From Ignavibacteria bacterium (GTDB taxonomy: Bacteria; Bacteroidota; Ignavibacteria; UBA10030): a DNA stretch of 36,109 nt. Positions 16,256 to 24,340 of this stretch are shown one piece after another. The notes beneath the pieces are model-generated. The model was not told where the DNA came from and searched no databases. It worked only from the letters and a program-made list of their open reading frames with translations. The stretch is taken from contig VGVZ01000030.1 in NCBI GenBank assembly GCA_016873805.1, positions 1 through 36,109 on the forward strand, in the 5' to 3' direction. Every line of letters starts with the position of its first letter. Within the stretch, counting starts at the first letter, position 1. The translations under genes were made by a program, and so were the position numbers.

Positions 16256-18223
16256 CTACTCGCCTTTCCCCGTGCTGAACGAGAGGGGAACGGTGGAGCC
16301 TGCCGGTGAAACGCGAATATAACCCTGCATCTCCTGGTGCAGCGCCGAGCAGAAATCGGTGCAGTAGAACGGGAAGACGCCGACTTTCTTCGGTTCCCAC
16401 ACCAACGTGCCGGTTTCACCCGCCATCAGGAGCAATTCGGCGTTTTGGCTCCCCTTCACGGTAAAGCCGTGCGGGATATCCCACTCCTGCTCAATGTTGG
16501 TGACATGGAAATACACCTTGTCGCCGATACGGATCCCCTCGATGTTATCCGGCGTAAAATGAGACCGCACTGCCGTCATGTAGATGCGGACAATATTCCC
16601 TTCGCGCACAACTCTGGCCTGCTCGGCCTTCTTCGTTGCCCGAGGGTGTTTGTTCTCCTCCAGCTTGTAGATCTGAACGGACTTGTCCATGATCTTCTCC
16701 GCCGGAATCGCCTGGGCATAGTGCGGCTCGCCGACGGTCGGGAAATCGAGCAGCAACCGCATTCTGTCGCCCGTGATGTCGATCAGCTGTGCCGCGTGTG
16801 CAAGCTCGGGACCGGTGGGGAGATAGCGGTCCTTGGTGATCTTGTTCATCGCCACCACGTACTTGCCCCACGGCTTGCGTGTGTTGCCACCGGGGATCAT
16901 GATATGACCGAGCGAGTAATACGTGGGGATGCGATCGACAACTTCCCACGTACCGATCTTCCACTTGACCACTTCGGAAGAGATGAAGTGAGAAGTATAC
17001 GCGTAGCCCTTCCCGTCGAACTCGGTGTGTAGCGGTCCAAGCCCCGGGTTCTGCACCTCACCGGCAATCGTGGCCTCGTATTTTAGAACGGGGATGCCGT
17101 TGATTGTCGTTTCGAACTCTTTATTTTCGATCGCCTTCAACATCTTGCTGAAGGAGTGGACGGGGATGACGGCTGCGAGCTTGCCCCCTGCCGCAATGTA
17201 CTCTCCGGTTGGATCGACATCCACCCCGTGTGGCGACTTGGGTGTCGGGAGGAAGTAGATCAGGCCCGGACAAGCGTTGGGGTCCAGCACCGTCACAGAC
17301 GTTCGCTTTTCCGACGTCGTGATTCGAGTAGCATGGTCGCGGTAGTTATTGTAGTACTCTGCCGCCATCTTCTTCCCCTTTCCTTCCTTCAGATACTGTT
17401 CCGCCACCTTCCAGTTTACTGCTGCGATGAAGTCTTTATCGTTCCGTGATGCGCGCACCTCCAGCAAGGTATGGGCTTCCTCCGTGTTGTAGCTCGTGAA
17501 AAACGCCCACCCGTGCGATGGTCCCTTGCCGGCGCTGGCAAGGTCGTAATTGTATCCCGGCACGACGATCTGGAATGCCACATTCATTTTCCCGTTTTTT
17601 GGGTCGACGCCGATGAAGCTGATCGTCCCGCGGAAGTTTTGCTTGTAAGTTGAGATCGGAACGTCTGCCTGCGGGATCGGCACCCCGAAGCGCGTGCTGG
17701 CGACGATGTACTCGGAGTTTTCCGTCGTGAACGGTGAGGCGTGGTTGCCGGCGGAGTTGGGAATTTCGATCATCTCCACGGTCTCGAACGTCGCCAGGTC
17801 GATCCTCGCGACCCTCGGCGTGTTATTGGCGTTGATGAAGAGCCACTTGCCATCCGCCTCTCCATTTGTCTGAGAAAGTACGGTGTGGTGCGAATCGTCC
17901 CATGGGAGGAATCCGGAAGATGTATTCAGCATCGGCTTGGTTTCCTCACTGAAGCCATAGCCGTTCTCCGCATTCACCGCGAAGACCGGGATGATCTTCA
18001 GCAAGCGGCCCGACGGCAGTCCATAGACCGACACCTGCCCGCTAAACCCTCCGGAAAGAAAGGCATAGAATTCATCGTAACTGCCCGGCGGAACATACAC
18101 GGCCTGCGCTGCCTCGCCCGTCACCAGCGCAGGTTTTTCCGGGCAACCCATCCAGATAAACGCCCCGGCCAACAGAAGCACAACGACACTCCACCCCACA
18201 TTTGAAATGCGACGCGTTTTCAT
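16256..18223 (-). CDS. nosZ: Nitrous oxide reductase NosZ, clade II type
   Basis: A 655-residue periplasmic copper enzyme reducing N2O to N2. The N-terminus (MKTRRISNV, then hydrophobic 11-26 to GC) is a Sec or lipoprotein-type signal. Two arginines are present but not the RRxFLK Tat consensus, which fits clade II. CuZ histidines appear in their usual contexts: DDSHHTVL (112-113), GNHASPF, KSPHGVD, GPLHTEF, LGHIMIP and GEPHYAQ. The C-terminal cupredoxin has CuA ligands in CTDFCSALHQEM (Cys621, Cys625, His629, Met632), plus an upstream His in DIPHGFTV. AAGGAGG lies about 7 nt before the start. It is preceded by electron-transfer genes and followed by assembly genes. Confidence 0.97.
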   Translation of the reverse strand: MKTRRISNVGWSVVVLLLAGAFIWMGCPEKPALVTGEAAQAVYVPPGSYDEFYAFLSGGFSGQVSVYGLPSGRLLKIIPVFAVNAENGYGFSEETKPMLNTSSGFLPWDDSHHTVLSQTNGEADGKWLFINANNTPRVARIDLATFETVEMIEIPNSAGNHASPFTTENSEYIVASTRFGVPIPQADVPISTYKQNFRGTISFIGVDPKNGKMNVAFQIVVPGYNYDLASAGKGPSHGWAFFTSYNTEEAHTLLEVRASRNDKDFIAAVNWKVAEQYLKEGKGKKMAAEYYNNYRDHATRITTSEKRTSVTVLDPNACPGLIYFLPTPKSPHGVDVDPTGEYIAAGGKLAAVIPVHSFSKMLKAIENKEFETTINGIPVLKYEATIAGEVQNPGLGPLHTEFDGKGYAYTSHFISSEVVKWKIGTWEVVDRIPTYYSLGHIMIPGGNTRKPWGKYVVAMNKITKDRYLPTGPELAHAAQLIDITGDRMRLLLDFPTVGEPHYAQAIPAEKIMDKSVQIYKLEENKHPRATKKAEQARVVREGNIVRIYMTAVRSHFTPDNIEGIRIGDKVYFHVTNIEQEWDIPHGFTVKGSQNAELLLMAGETGTLVWEPKKVGVFPFYCTDFCSALHQEMQGYIRVSPAGSTVPLSFSTGKGE

Positions 18224-18264
18224 ACTGTATCCTCCTTGGTTGGTAGTGGTATTGCGTTGAAGCG

Positions 18265-19467
18265 TTATTTGCGAGTGGATTTCTCAAGCCTGGCGGCTTT
18301 CTCGTTCGCTTGAGTCAGAAGCTCAACCAGCCTCTGTCTCTCTTCATCGGTGAGAAAGATCTGTCCTCCGAGCACCGCTCCCATCGTCCCGATCGGCTCC
18401 TGGAAGAATTGCTCAATCGTGCGTCCCACCTTACGCGGGACATTTGCGGCCGCGCGACTCAAGTCGGGCCCAATAGCTGCTGCCGATTCGATACCGAAGA
18501 CGGAAACCGAGTGACACACAAAGCATCCTTTGTTCACAAAAAAGGCACCTTCTCCTTCGCGCATTCGGCGTTCACGCTCGAGTTCTTCGGGCGTCGGTAC
18601 ATCAGCCAGCGCCGCCACCGCCTGCGGATAATACTGCCGGGGAAATGCAGCCTGTTTCCAGCTCAGCGTCAGCATCGTAAGGGCAATCCGCTCCCTTGGC
18701 GTCAGTTTGAAGTCGGGCATAATCGTCGTCGGGGTTACCATGCGCGGATCGCGATAGTGAAGGAGGTGCCAGGCAAAGAGCGACGGCCTCCCGACAACCC
18801 TGCCGTAGTCGGATTGTTCGGGCAGCTTGTTGCCGGCGTAAGTCAGGTCAGGGCCCAGAACACCGCCGCGACCGTTAATGATATGACATGCCCGACAGTT
18901 TTTATCCCTGACGATCTTCTTCCCAGTGTTGATGTACTCCGCGCCGGCCGTCTGGCTATCGTACCGGTGACAGACATTGCAGTTGATTTGCATCAGCGTG
19001 TTCCGCTCGGTGATCCGATGTAACTCTTGAAGCTCCTGCCCGTGCAGAGGGTCTTCCCAGTGCTCGACCATGCCGTGGGCATCCTCTTTCTTGAGAGCGT
19101 ATCCCTGGCCTCCGTGACAAACGGTGCAGCCGTACTGTGCCACCGGGTGCTTCTCGAGAATCTCTTTCGAGTGCGTTCGGTACGGATGAGGAGCCTGCTC
19201 TAATCCTCGCCACTCGTGACCGAGGTGGCAGGTCATGCAGCGATCAGTCCGACGGAGATCGCGCAGGTAGATTTGCTTGATACCCGTTTCCACACCATCG
19301 GCCTTCTCGGGTCCAAGTTTTTCCGCAACGAGGGCTTTGAAGTCCCTCTGGTACTGCTTCCACGCCGGAGTCGCGGAAGTGAAGAAGAGCATGCCCGTCG
19401 CAATGAGACCGACGATGCCCAGCGCAAAGATGATGATCGAATCTCTCTTGAAGCTCTTCTTGTCCAT
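18265..19467 (-). CDS. Membrane-anchored pentaheme cytochrome c
   Basis: A 400-residue protein with one N-terminal membrane helix (about 10-30) and a periplasmic part carrying five CxxCH heme motifs: CMTCH 77, CTVCH 114, CNVCH 163, CRACH 191 and CFVCH 315. Hemes 4 and 5 sit in class I-like folds; TTIMPDF (Met250) is a likely axial Met for heme 4, and VLGPDLTYAG follows it as in monoheme c domains. The first three hemes lie in a compact NapC/triheme-like region. It lies between cytochrome b and NosZ, 41 nt before nosZ, and is the natural carrier from the Rieske/b module to the CuA centre. The last heme domain could act as a swinging donor. Confidence 0.92.
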   Translation of the reverse strand: MDKKSFKRDSIIIFALGIVGLIATGMLFFTSATPAWKQYQRDFKALVAEKLGPEKADGVETGIKQIYLRDLRRTDRCMTCHLGHEWRGLEQAPHPYRTHSKEILEKHPVAQYGCTVCHGGQGYALKKEDAHGMVEHWEDPLHGQELQELHRITERNTLMQINCNVCHRYDSQTAGAEYINTGKKIVRDKNCRACHIINGRGGVLGPDLTYAGNKLPEQSDYGRVVGRPSLFAWHLLHYRDPRMVTPTTIMPDFKLTPRERIALTMLTLSWKQAAFPRQYYPQAVAALADVPTPEELERERRMREGEGAFFVNKGCFVCHSVSVFGIESAAAIGPDLSRAAANVPRKVGRTIEQFFQEPIGTMGAVLGGQIFLTDEERQRLVELLTQANEKAARLEKSTRK

Positions 19468-19485
19468 GGTCGAACCAGTCGGTTG

Positions 19486-20829
19486 TTAATAGACTTTCGG
19501 CAGTACGGGCCACGATTCCCACGGCCAGTAGAATTCCCAGTACGGTCCTCGCATAAACGTGCCGATCACGGTGAGGATGATGATCATGAGGCAAACGGCG
19601 ATGAAGACGATGTTCTGCCTCGTGCGTGTCCGGTCAAACCAAATGCCGGTTGCAGCAGCCGGACTCTTGTCCAGATACGGCCAGAGCAAAAGTACAATCA
19701 CCAACACGCCGGGAATCAGCACGCCACCGATAAAGCTTCCGTCAAACGTGATGCCGGCGACGGTGAATGTGGTGATACTGACCAGCTCCTGCAGCCAGAG
19801 GAAATACCATGGCGCCTTGGCGGGATTTGGCGTGACGTTCGGATTGGCTGCCTCCTCCAACGGAGCGCCGACGAAAAGGCTCATCACCGCCACCGCCACG
19901 AACGTGGACAGCAGCACGAGGGCGATTCTCCGCGTGAGAACGGGAACGGAGTTGACCGTGTGTTGCTCTTCATCTCGCAGCGTCGTCTCCACCTGAACCG
20001 TCCTTCCCGCCGTGAGGCCGAGCAAGGAGTACGTCTTGCTCTTCACACCTCCCTCCTGCTTCTGCTTCTCCTGTGAGAGCACGAGGGGGTCGACACACGC
20101 AAGGCCGCCATCCTTCCTGACTCGCCACATGTGATAGGAAAGAAGGAGGAGGACGACAAGCGGTAGGAAGAAGCAGTGGAGTACGTAGAACCTGATGAGG
20201 GCGTTCTGGTCGATCTCGTGCGCACCGAGGAGGAAGTACCTGACTTCCTCTCCGACGAGGGGGATACTTTTTGCAATGTTGGTCCCGACCGTCACAGCCC
20301 AATAAGCGAGCTGGTCCCACGGCAGGAGATAGCCGGTAAAGGAGAGGAAAAGAGTTACCAGCAGGAGGACGACGCCGATGATCCAGTTCAGCGGGCGGTT
20401 CTGGTCGGTAGCGATGCCGTTCTTGTATGCGCCGGCGAGGAAAACACGGACCATGTGGAGGAACACGACCGCTACCATCAGATGTGCGGCGTTTCTGTGC
20501 ATCGCCCGGATGAACGCCCCGAACGAAACGACATACTCAAAGTCTTTCACAGTCTGATATGCGCGTTCCACCGAGGGGACATAGAGAAACATCAACACAG
20601 CGCCGGTGAGAGTGAGGATGAGAAACAGGCCGGCCGTGATCGTCCCCAGCCACAGCGAGTAACTCCAGGAGAGACTGCGCAGCGTAGTTTTGGCGGGGAA
20701 CCAGTGAAAGAGGAGATTTCGGACGATCGACTCGCCGGCTTCTTTCTCGGACCTTGGAATAAACGTCCAGAAGATCTTCCGGCCGTTGGGCTTGAGGTTG
20801 GCGACTTTCGTTTCGGCGTTCATAGGCAT
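19486..20829 (-). CDS. Cytochrome b of a Rieske/b quinol-oxidising module
   Basis: A 447-residue protein in which cytochrome b6-like and subunit IV-like parts are fused, with about eight or nine helices. Heme b ligands are complete: His111 and His125 (13 residues apart), His218 and His233 (14 apart). The quinol-site PEWY motif is replaced by APWYF (in NPAKAPWYFLWL), as in several menaquinol-oxidising bc complexes. A charged insert (about 245-300, including QEKQKQEGG) links the two halves. With the Rieske protein encoded just before it (10-nt gap) and the pentaheme cytochrome after it, it should oxidise menaquinol and pass electrons outward. Confidence 0.93.
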   Translation of the reverse strand: MPMNAETKVANLKPNGRKIFWTFIPRSEKEAGESIVRNLLFHWFPAKTTLRSLSWSYSLWLGTITAGLFLILTLTGAVLMFLYVPSVERAYQTVKDFEYVVSFGAFIRAMHRNAAHLMVAVVFLHMVRVFLAGAYKNGIATDQNRPLNWIIGVVLLLVTLFLSFTGYLLPWDQLAYWAVTVGTNIAKSIPLVGEEVRYFLLGAHEIDQNALIRFYVLHCFFLPLVVLLLLSYHMWRVRKDGGLACVDPLVLSQEKQKQEGGVKSKTYSLLGLTAGRTVQVETTLRDEEQHTVNSVPVLTRRIALVLLSTFVAVAVMSLFVGAPLEEAANPNVTPNPAKAPWYFLWLQELVSITTFTVAGITFDGSFIGGVLIPGVLVIVLLLWPYLDKSPAAATGIWFDRTRTRQNIVFIAVCLMIIILTVIGTFMRGPYWEFYWPWESWPVLPKVY

Positions 20830-20838
20830 CGCTTCATT

Positions 20839-21336
20839 CTACACAGTCAGTTTTGAGTTTCGTTCAACACGCTGATCAAGGTCGGCTACGAGCTTTCCAT
20901 CTTCGGGAGCAATTTCCAGTCTGACCCACTCCAGCGGTCTTGGCGCGGGTCCTTCATAGTTCATCCCATCGCCATAGAACTTCGAGCCATGACAGGGGCA
21001 GTGGAACTCGGAGTCGATGACGACACTTTTTCCCTCGATCTCCACCGTCTTGGGCCGGGCGAGCTTGGTGTGGTTCACCGTGCATCCCAGATGCGTGCAG
21101 ACCGCGGAGATGGCGTGGAAGGTTTCGCGGTCGCGATAGACGTACAGCTTCAGGTCGTTGAAGAACATGATCCCCTCCGGAATCTCGTGGGGATGGCCGA
21201 TCTTCACTCGGCGCAACTGTCCGTAGGTCACGTTGGGGAAGAGCGACCGAACCCACGTGAAGACATGACCGGCGAGAAGAGCCGCCACGGAGGCGAGGCC
21301 GAGTTTGTTCAGAAAATCGCGTCTTAAGAGTTTCAT
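20839..21336 (-). CDS. Rieske iron-sulfur protein, Tat-exported
   Basis: A 165-residue protein. The ATG at 21336 is preferred because GAGGGAG precedes it and because it places RRDFLNK at residues 5-11, a canonical twin-arginine motif, before the membrane anchor (about 14-28). The [2Fe-2S] ligands are in CTHLGC (Cys80, His82) and CPCHGS (Cys113, His116), with Cys85 and Cys115 for the disulfide. Rieske proteins use the Tat pathway because the cluster is inserted in the cytoplasm. It is encoded between the flavin oxidoreductase (13-nt gap) and cytochrome b. Confidence 0.95.
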   Translation of the reverse strand: MKLLRRDFLNKLGLASVAALLAGHVFTWVRSLFPNVTYGQLRRVKIGHPHEIPEGIMFFNDLKLYVYRDRETFHAISAVCTHLGCTVNHTKLARPKTVEIEGKSVVIDSEFHCPCHGSKFYGDGMNYEGPAPRPLEWVRLEIAPEDGKLVADLDQRVERNSKLTV

Positions 21337-21349
21337 CGAGCCGTCTCCC

Positions 21350-23293
21350 TCAGGATTGTTGTTCGACAGCAAGGGTTTCTGTTTCAGCGTACCACATGCG
21401 CTCCATTGTCATGGCGTCAGTCGGGCACACCACGGTGCACAACCCGCACCGAATACAGCGCTCATCGTCCTTGATCATGACGGAGAGATGGTCAGCTTCC
21501 CCGAAGCTGTAGTGGGAATCAAGACGCTCGCGCGCTCGCGCTTCCAGCTCGACGTCTTCCAGAGGGACGAGTTTGAGGCAATAGTACGGACAGATGTCGG
21601 TGCAGGCTCCGCAGAGAATGCACTTCTCGCCGTTGTAGATCGTCTGGATATGGCAAAGAAGGCATCGCCGCGCCTGTTCGAGTGCTTCGGCTTCGGCATA
21701 GTCTGTCTCTACTTCGACAATGCCGGTTCGACGGTCAATCGGAATCGTATTCGGCGCTTTGCGCGCGAAGATTTCATATCCGGCGAACGTGGAATACTCA
21801 CGGGTAGCTATTTTCTCGATCGACAGCTTGACGGCAGGCCGGCTCGAAGTCTTCCTGAGACGGTCATCGATGGACCGCGCGGCGAGCTTCCCGTTGGCGA
21901 TGGCATCGATAAGATTCCGAGGTCCGAACACGACGTCGCCCCCCGCAAAGACCCCTGCAAGAGAAGTCTCGAGCGTATCGGGATTGACCTTGATGGTGCC
22001 GGCGGGCGTCAGCTCCAGGCCACTCGATCCCTGAAGGAAATCGAGCTTCGGCCGCTGGCCGATGGCGAGGATGACGGTTTCGGCTTCGAGATGCTCGCTC
22101 ACCGTCTCGTCGTAGATCGGGTCGAAGCGTCCCTTTTCATCGTACGTTCGTTTGACGCCGATCAGGTCGACGCCGCGAACTTTGCCGTCTGCCGTCGTGA
22201 ACCTCTTGACGCCGCGCTGTGTGTGGAATCTGATTCCCTCCCGGACGGCCTCGTCGTATTCCTTCTTCCCCTGCGCCGTTCGAAGGACGGGCATCTCCTC
22301 AAACGATTCGAGACTCGTGATAACGATTTCCAGGACACCGGCGCGACGAGCTGTCCGCGCGGCATCCAGTGCAGCGTGCGCGGTGCCGTCTTCTGGTCTG
22401 ACTTTCTCATCCTGCTCGAGGGCGGCGCGCAGAGCCGTCCGCGCCGCGTCGAACGCAACAAACCCTCCGCCGATGACGATCACTTTGCGGCCGAGCGGCA
22501 CGCGGTAGCCATTGTTGATATTGATCAGAAAGTCAACGGCGTTGATAATTCCGTCGGCGTCGGCTCCCTCGACATTCATCTCCCGTGCGGCTTGCGTTCC
22601 GACACCGATGAAGATCGCGTCGAACCCCTGTCGTTCAAGTTCTTTGATGCTGAAGTTCTTCGTCAGCGGTGCGCCGGTCTGCACTTCCACACCGAGCTGG
22701 AGGATCTTGCCGATTTCCTTCTCGATGACGCTGCGCGACAGACGGAACCCCGGAATACCGTGCCTCAACATACCGCCCAGCGCATGCGTGGCCTCGAACA
22801 CGGTCACCTGATACCCGATGGCCGCCAGATCGTGCGCACAGGCAAGTCCCGCCGGACCCGCTCCGATGACGGCAACCTTGTGGCTCACTCCTTCAGATCT
22901 CCGCGCTCGCCTGTGGAAGGGCAGATGCCATGCCAGCGTATTGTCTTCCCCCTGAAGCGCTGTGGTCATGAGTTCATCCTGCGTATCGGGCGAAAGCGAT
23001 TCCACGCCGTATTTTTCGGTGACAAACCGTTTCAGCGCGCGGATGGCCACCGGCGCGTCGATGCTTCCACGGCGGCAGTAGTCCTCACACGGCGCTGCGC
23101 AGACGCGACCGCAGACAGAGACAAAGGGATTGGGAGAGCGCGCGACGAGAAAGGCTTCTTTGTAATTCCCTTCGGCGATGAGTTGCACGTACCGCCCGGC
23201 ATCGGTGTGAATCGGGCATGCTGCCTGGCACTTAACCTGTTTCTGCCAGTGCACAAAATCCGGGATTGCGACGCGGTACTTTTCTTCCATCAT
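21350..23293 (-). CDS. GltD-like NAD(P)H/FAD oxidoreductase with two 4Fe-4S clusters
   Basis: A 647-residue cytoplasmic flavoprotein. The N-terminus has the Cys-rich GltD-type region (Cys22, Cys26, Cys61, Cys65, Cys69, Cys73). Then come a FAD fold (VIGAGPAG at 142-149), an NAD(P) fold (VIGGGFVA at 273-280), a second FAD motif (VFAGGDVV) and a C-terminal ferredoxin domain with CxxCxxCxxxCP at 558-569 and 613-624. The usual GGGNxAMD reads GGGFVAFD, and a stretch at 282-319 carries DAARTA twice, an apparent internal duplication. It overlaps the Rrf2 stop by 4 nt. It may link NAD(P)H or ferredoxin to the Rieske/cytochrome b module, perhaps at the quinone; glutamate synthase activity is unlikely because no large subunit is present. 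Confidence 0.85.
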   Translation of the reverse strand: MMEEKYRVAIPDFVHWQKQVKCQAACPIHTDAGRYVQLIAEGNYKEAFLVARSPNPFVSVCGRVCAAPCEDYCRRGSIDAPVAIRALKRFVTEKYGVESLSPDTQDELMTTALQGEDNTLAWHLPFHRRARRSEGVSHKVAVIGAGPAGLACAHDLAAIGYQVTVFEATHALGGMLRHGIPGFRLSRSVIEKEIGKILQLGVEVQTGAPLTKNFSIKELERQGFDAIFIGVGTQAAREMNVEGADADGIINAVDFLININNGYRVPLGRKVIVIGGGFVAFDAARTALRAALEQDEKVRPEDGTAHAALDAARTARRAGVLEIVITSLESFEEMPVLRTAQGKKEYDEAVREGIRFHTQRGVKRFTTADGKVRGVDLIGVKRTYDEKGRFDPIYDETVSEHLEAETVILAIGQRPKLDFLQGSSGLELTPAGTIKVNPDTLETSLAGVFAGGDVVFGPRNLIDAIANGKLAARSIDDRLRKTSSRPAVKLSIEKIATREYSTFAGYEIFARKAPNTIPIDRRTGIVEVETDYAEAEALEQARRCLLCHIQTIYNGEKCILCGACTDICPYYCLKLVPLEDVELEARARERLDSHYSFGEADHLSVMIKDDERCIRCGLCTVVCPTDAMTMERMWYAETETLAVEQQS

Positions 23294-23769
23294 TTGATCC
23301 CGATCTGTTTCTTGAAGTCCTGGATGAGGAAGACGTTATCGGTGAACTGTAGGACGCGCTTTCCCTCTTTGACCTCCTTGACCAGCTCGTCGAGCGTGAC
23401 GCGGTCGAGCACGGCGCGGATCTGTCCGAGTATCTTTTGCCAGTAGTGATGGAGAGCGCACGGGTTTCGTTCATCGCAGGTCCCCGCGCGCAGAAGACAC
23501 ATCTGGAAGAAATCCGTTCCGTCGATCGACTGCAGAACATCGTAGATCGTAATCTCCCTCGGGTCGCGTGCAAGGCGAAAACCGCCCTGCGGGCCTTTCA
23601 ACGACTTCACATATTTCATTTGAACGAGAAGTCGCATCACCTTGTTGAGATACTCCTTCGGTATGGAGAGCGCGGAGGCAATCTGCTTGGAAAGGATGTA
23701 CTCGTTCTTCCCGACCGAGGCGATGAGGATGAGAGCCTGTAATGCGTATTTTGAGGTCTTGCTGAGCAC
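23290..23769 (-). CDS. Rrf2-family Fe-S transcription regulator
   Basis: A 159-residue winged-helix regulator, first gene of the nos unit. It starts at a GTG (23769) with GAGAGG upstream. The helix-turn-helix lies at about 25-50 and the wing is LKGPQGGFRLAR. Three cysteines (91, 98 and 104, spacing C-x6-C-x5-C) match the cluster-binding loop of IscR/NsrR proteins, so it probably senses NO, oxygen or Fe-S status. NsrR spacing is close but not identical, so no gene symbol is given. It overlaps the oxidoreductase gene by ATGA and sits 35 nt after its promoter, so it is likely autoregulatory. Confidence 0.9.
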   Translation of the reverse strand: MLSKTSKYALQALILIASVGKNEYILSKQIASALSIPKEYLNKVMRLLVQMKYVKSLKGPQGGFRLARDPREITIYDVLQSIDGTDFFQMCLLRAGTCDERNPCALHHYWQKILGQIRAVLDRVTLDELVKEVKEGKRVLQFTDNVFLIQDFKKQIGIK

Positions 23770-23804
23770 TGAGGTGTTCCGCCTCTCGGGAGGAACCGCA
23801 GACT

Positions 23805-23833
23805 ATCTTAGCCAACGCAAACTTGTGGGTCAA
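23805..23833 (-). promoter_or_regulatory. Promoter of the nos respiratory unit
   Basis: On the minus strand TTGACC (23828-23833) and TAAGAT (23805-23810) are exactly 17 nt apart, a strong sigma-70 type pair. It lies 36 nt from the Rrf2 GTG and inside the island, only about 50 nt from the right junction, so the cassette carries its own promoter. No clear Rrf2 operator palindrome was identified. Confidence 0.65.
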
Positions 23834-23855
23834 GAGATTCGGATATCCGCGTCCA

Positions 23856-24026
23856 CTAATTGTTTTTCCCCGTCATGTTCGACGAGCCGTCGGAACCGAC
23901 CCCCCGGAGGATCATCGTTTGAATCTTGTCCGGCCCTTTCTTCCGAAAATCTTTGGCATATCGTTTCGACCAGCGAGAGAAAAAGCGATTTGTTCCCTCG
24001 CACAACTGAGACCGGCAACAGTTCAT
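23856..24026 (-). pseudogene. Methyltransferase 5' fragment
   Basis: This begins with the same ATG, ribosome-binding site and 47 or so codons as the methyltransferase at 7455-8111, then leaves the repeat at 23884. The frame runs through nine foreign codons and ends at a TAG (23856-23858). The SAM-binding motif I is missing, so no enzyme can be made. It marks the right junction of the nos island. Confidence 0.9.
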
Positions 24027-24340
24027 TCCAACCTCCTCGTTTCCTCATCTGTCCCACACATCATGAACCCCAAAGGCGAAGTCCACCGGCAAACGTCTTC
24101 GGCTCTCAGTGGTCTTTTCCCAACACGAAATCGATCTCGTAGAACTGATAATCGGACTTCGTCATGCCGAGTCGCTCATACGTTTGCTTTGCCCGAGTAT
24201 TCGCGCCGTCAACATAAAGACGGATTCCGCACACATCGGGATTCTCCCGTGCGATCCGGAGAACGTGCTCATGCAGTGTCCGATAGATGCCGTGTCGTCG
24301 GAACTCTTCCCGAACAAAGACGCTCTGGATCCACCAAAAG
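23884..24340. repeat. Long direct repeat, right copy (island boundary)
   Basis: Bases 23884-24336 are identical to 7969-8421 in the same orientation. Here the GNAT gene continues intact to the right of 24340, and the DNA left of 23884 is island sequence. Perfect identity over 453 bp implies a recent duplication or continuing recombination. Confidence 0.97.

Larger units (their letters stand above)
8426..23883. mobile_element. Nitrous-oxide respiration island flanked by direct repeats
   Basis: A 15.5-kb block holding only genes for N2O reduction, its electron supply, copper handling and regulation, all on the minus strand. It splits an otherwise continuous operon and is bounded by a 453-bp perfect direct repeat. 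Neither inner edge shows matching terminal inverted repeats, and no integrase, transposase or origin is inside, so it does not look self-mobile. Recombination between the repeats would excise a 15,915-bp circle and restore both broken genes. Integration of a circle sharing the repeat, or a duplication-type insertion, would give this layout; a misassembly must also be considered. Confidence 0.75.

Noticed and set aside
18150-18223. Tat signal on NosZ because of the RR at residues 4-5
   Set aside because: The residues after RR are ISN, without the FLK part of the consensus, and clade II enzymes normally use Sec.
21305-23446. A 713-codon open frame on the plus strand, opposite the flavin oxidoreductase
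   Set aside because: It is antisense to a gene with clear FAD, NAD(P) and ferredoxin motifs, has no recognisable domain and reflects the GC-biased third codon positions of the real gene.
8426-23883. The island as a classical transposon or integrative element
   Set aside because: The inner ends show no terminal inverted repeats, no short target duplication and no integrase or transposase gene; the long direct repeat is made of host genes.
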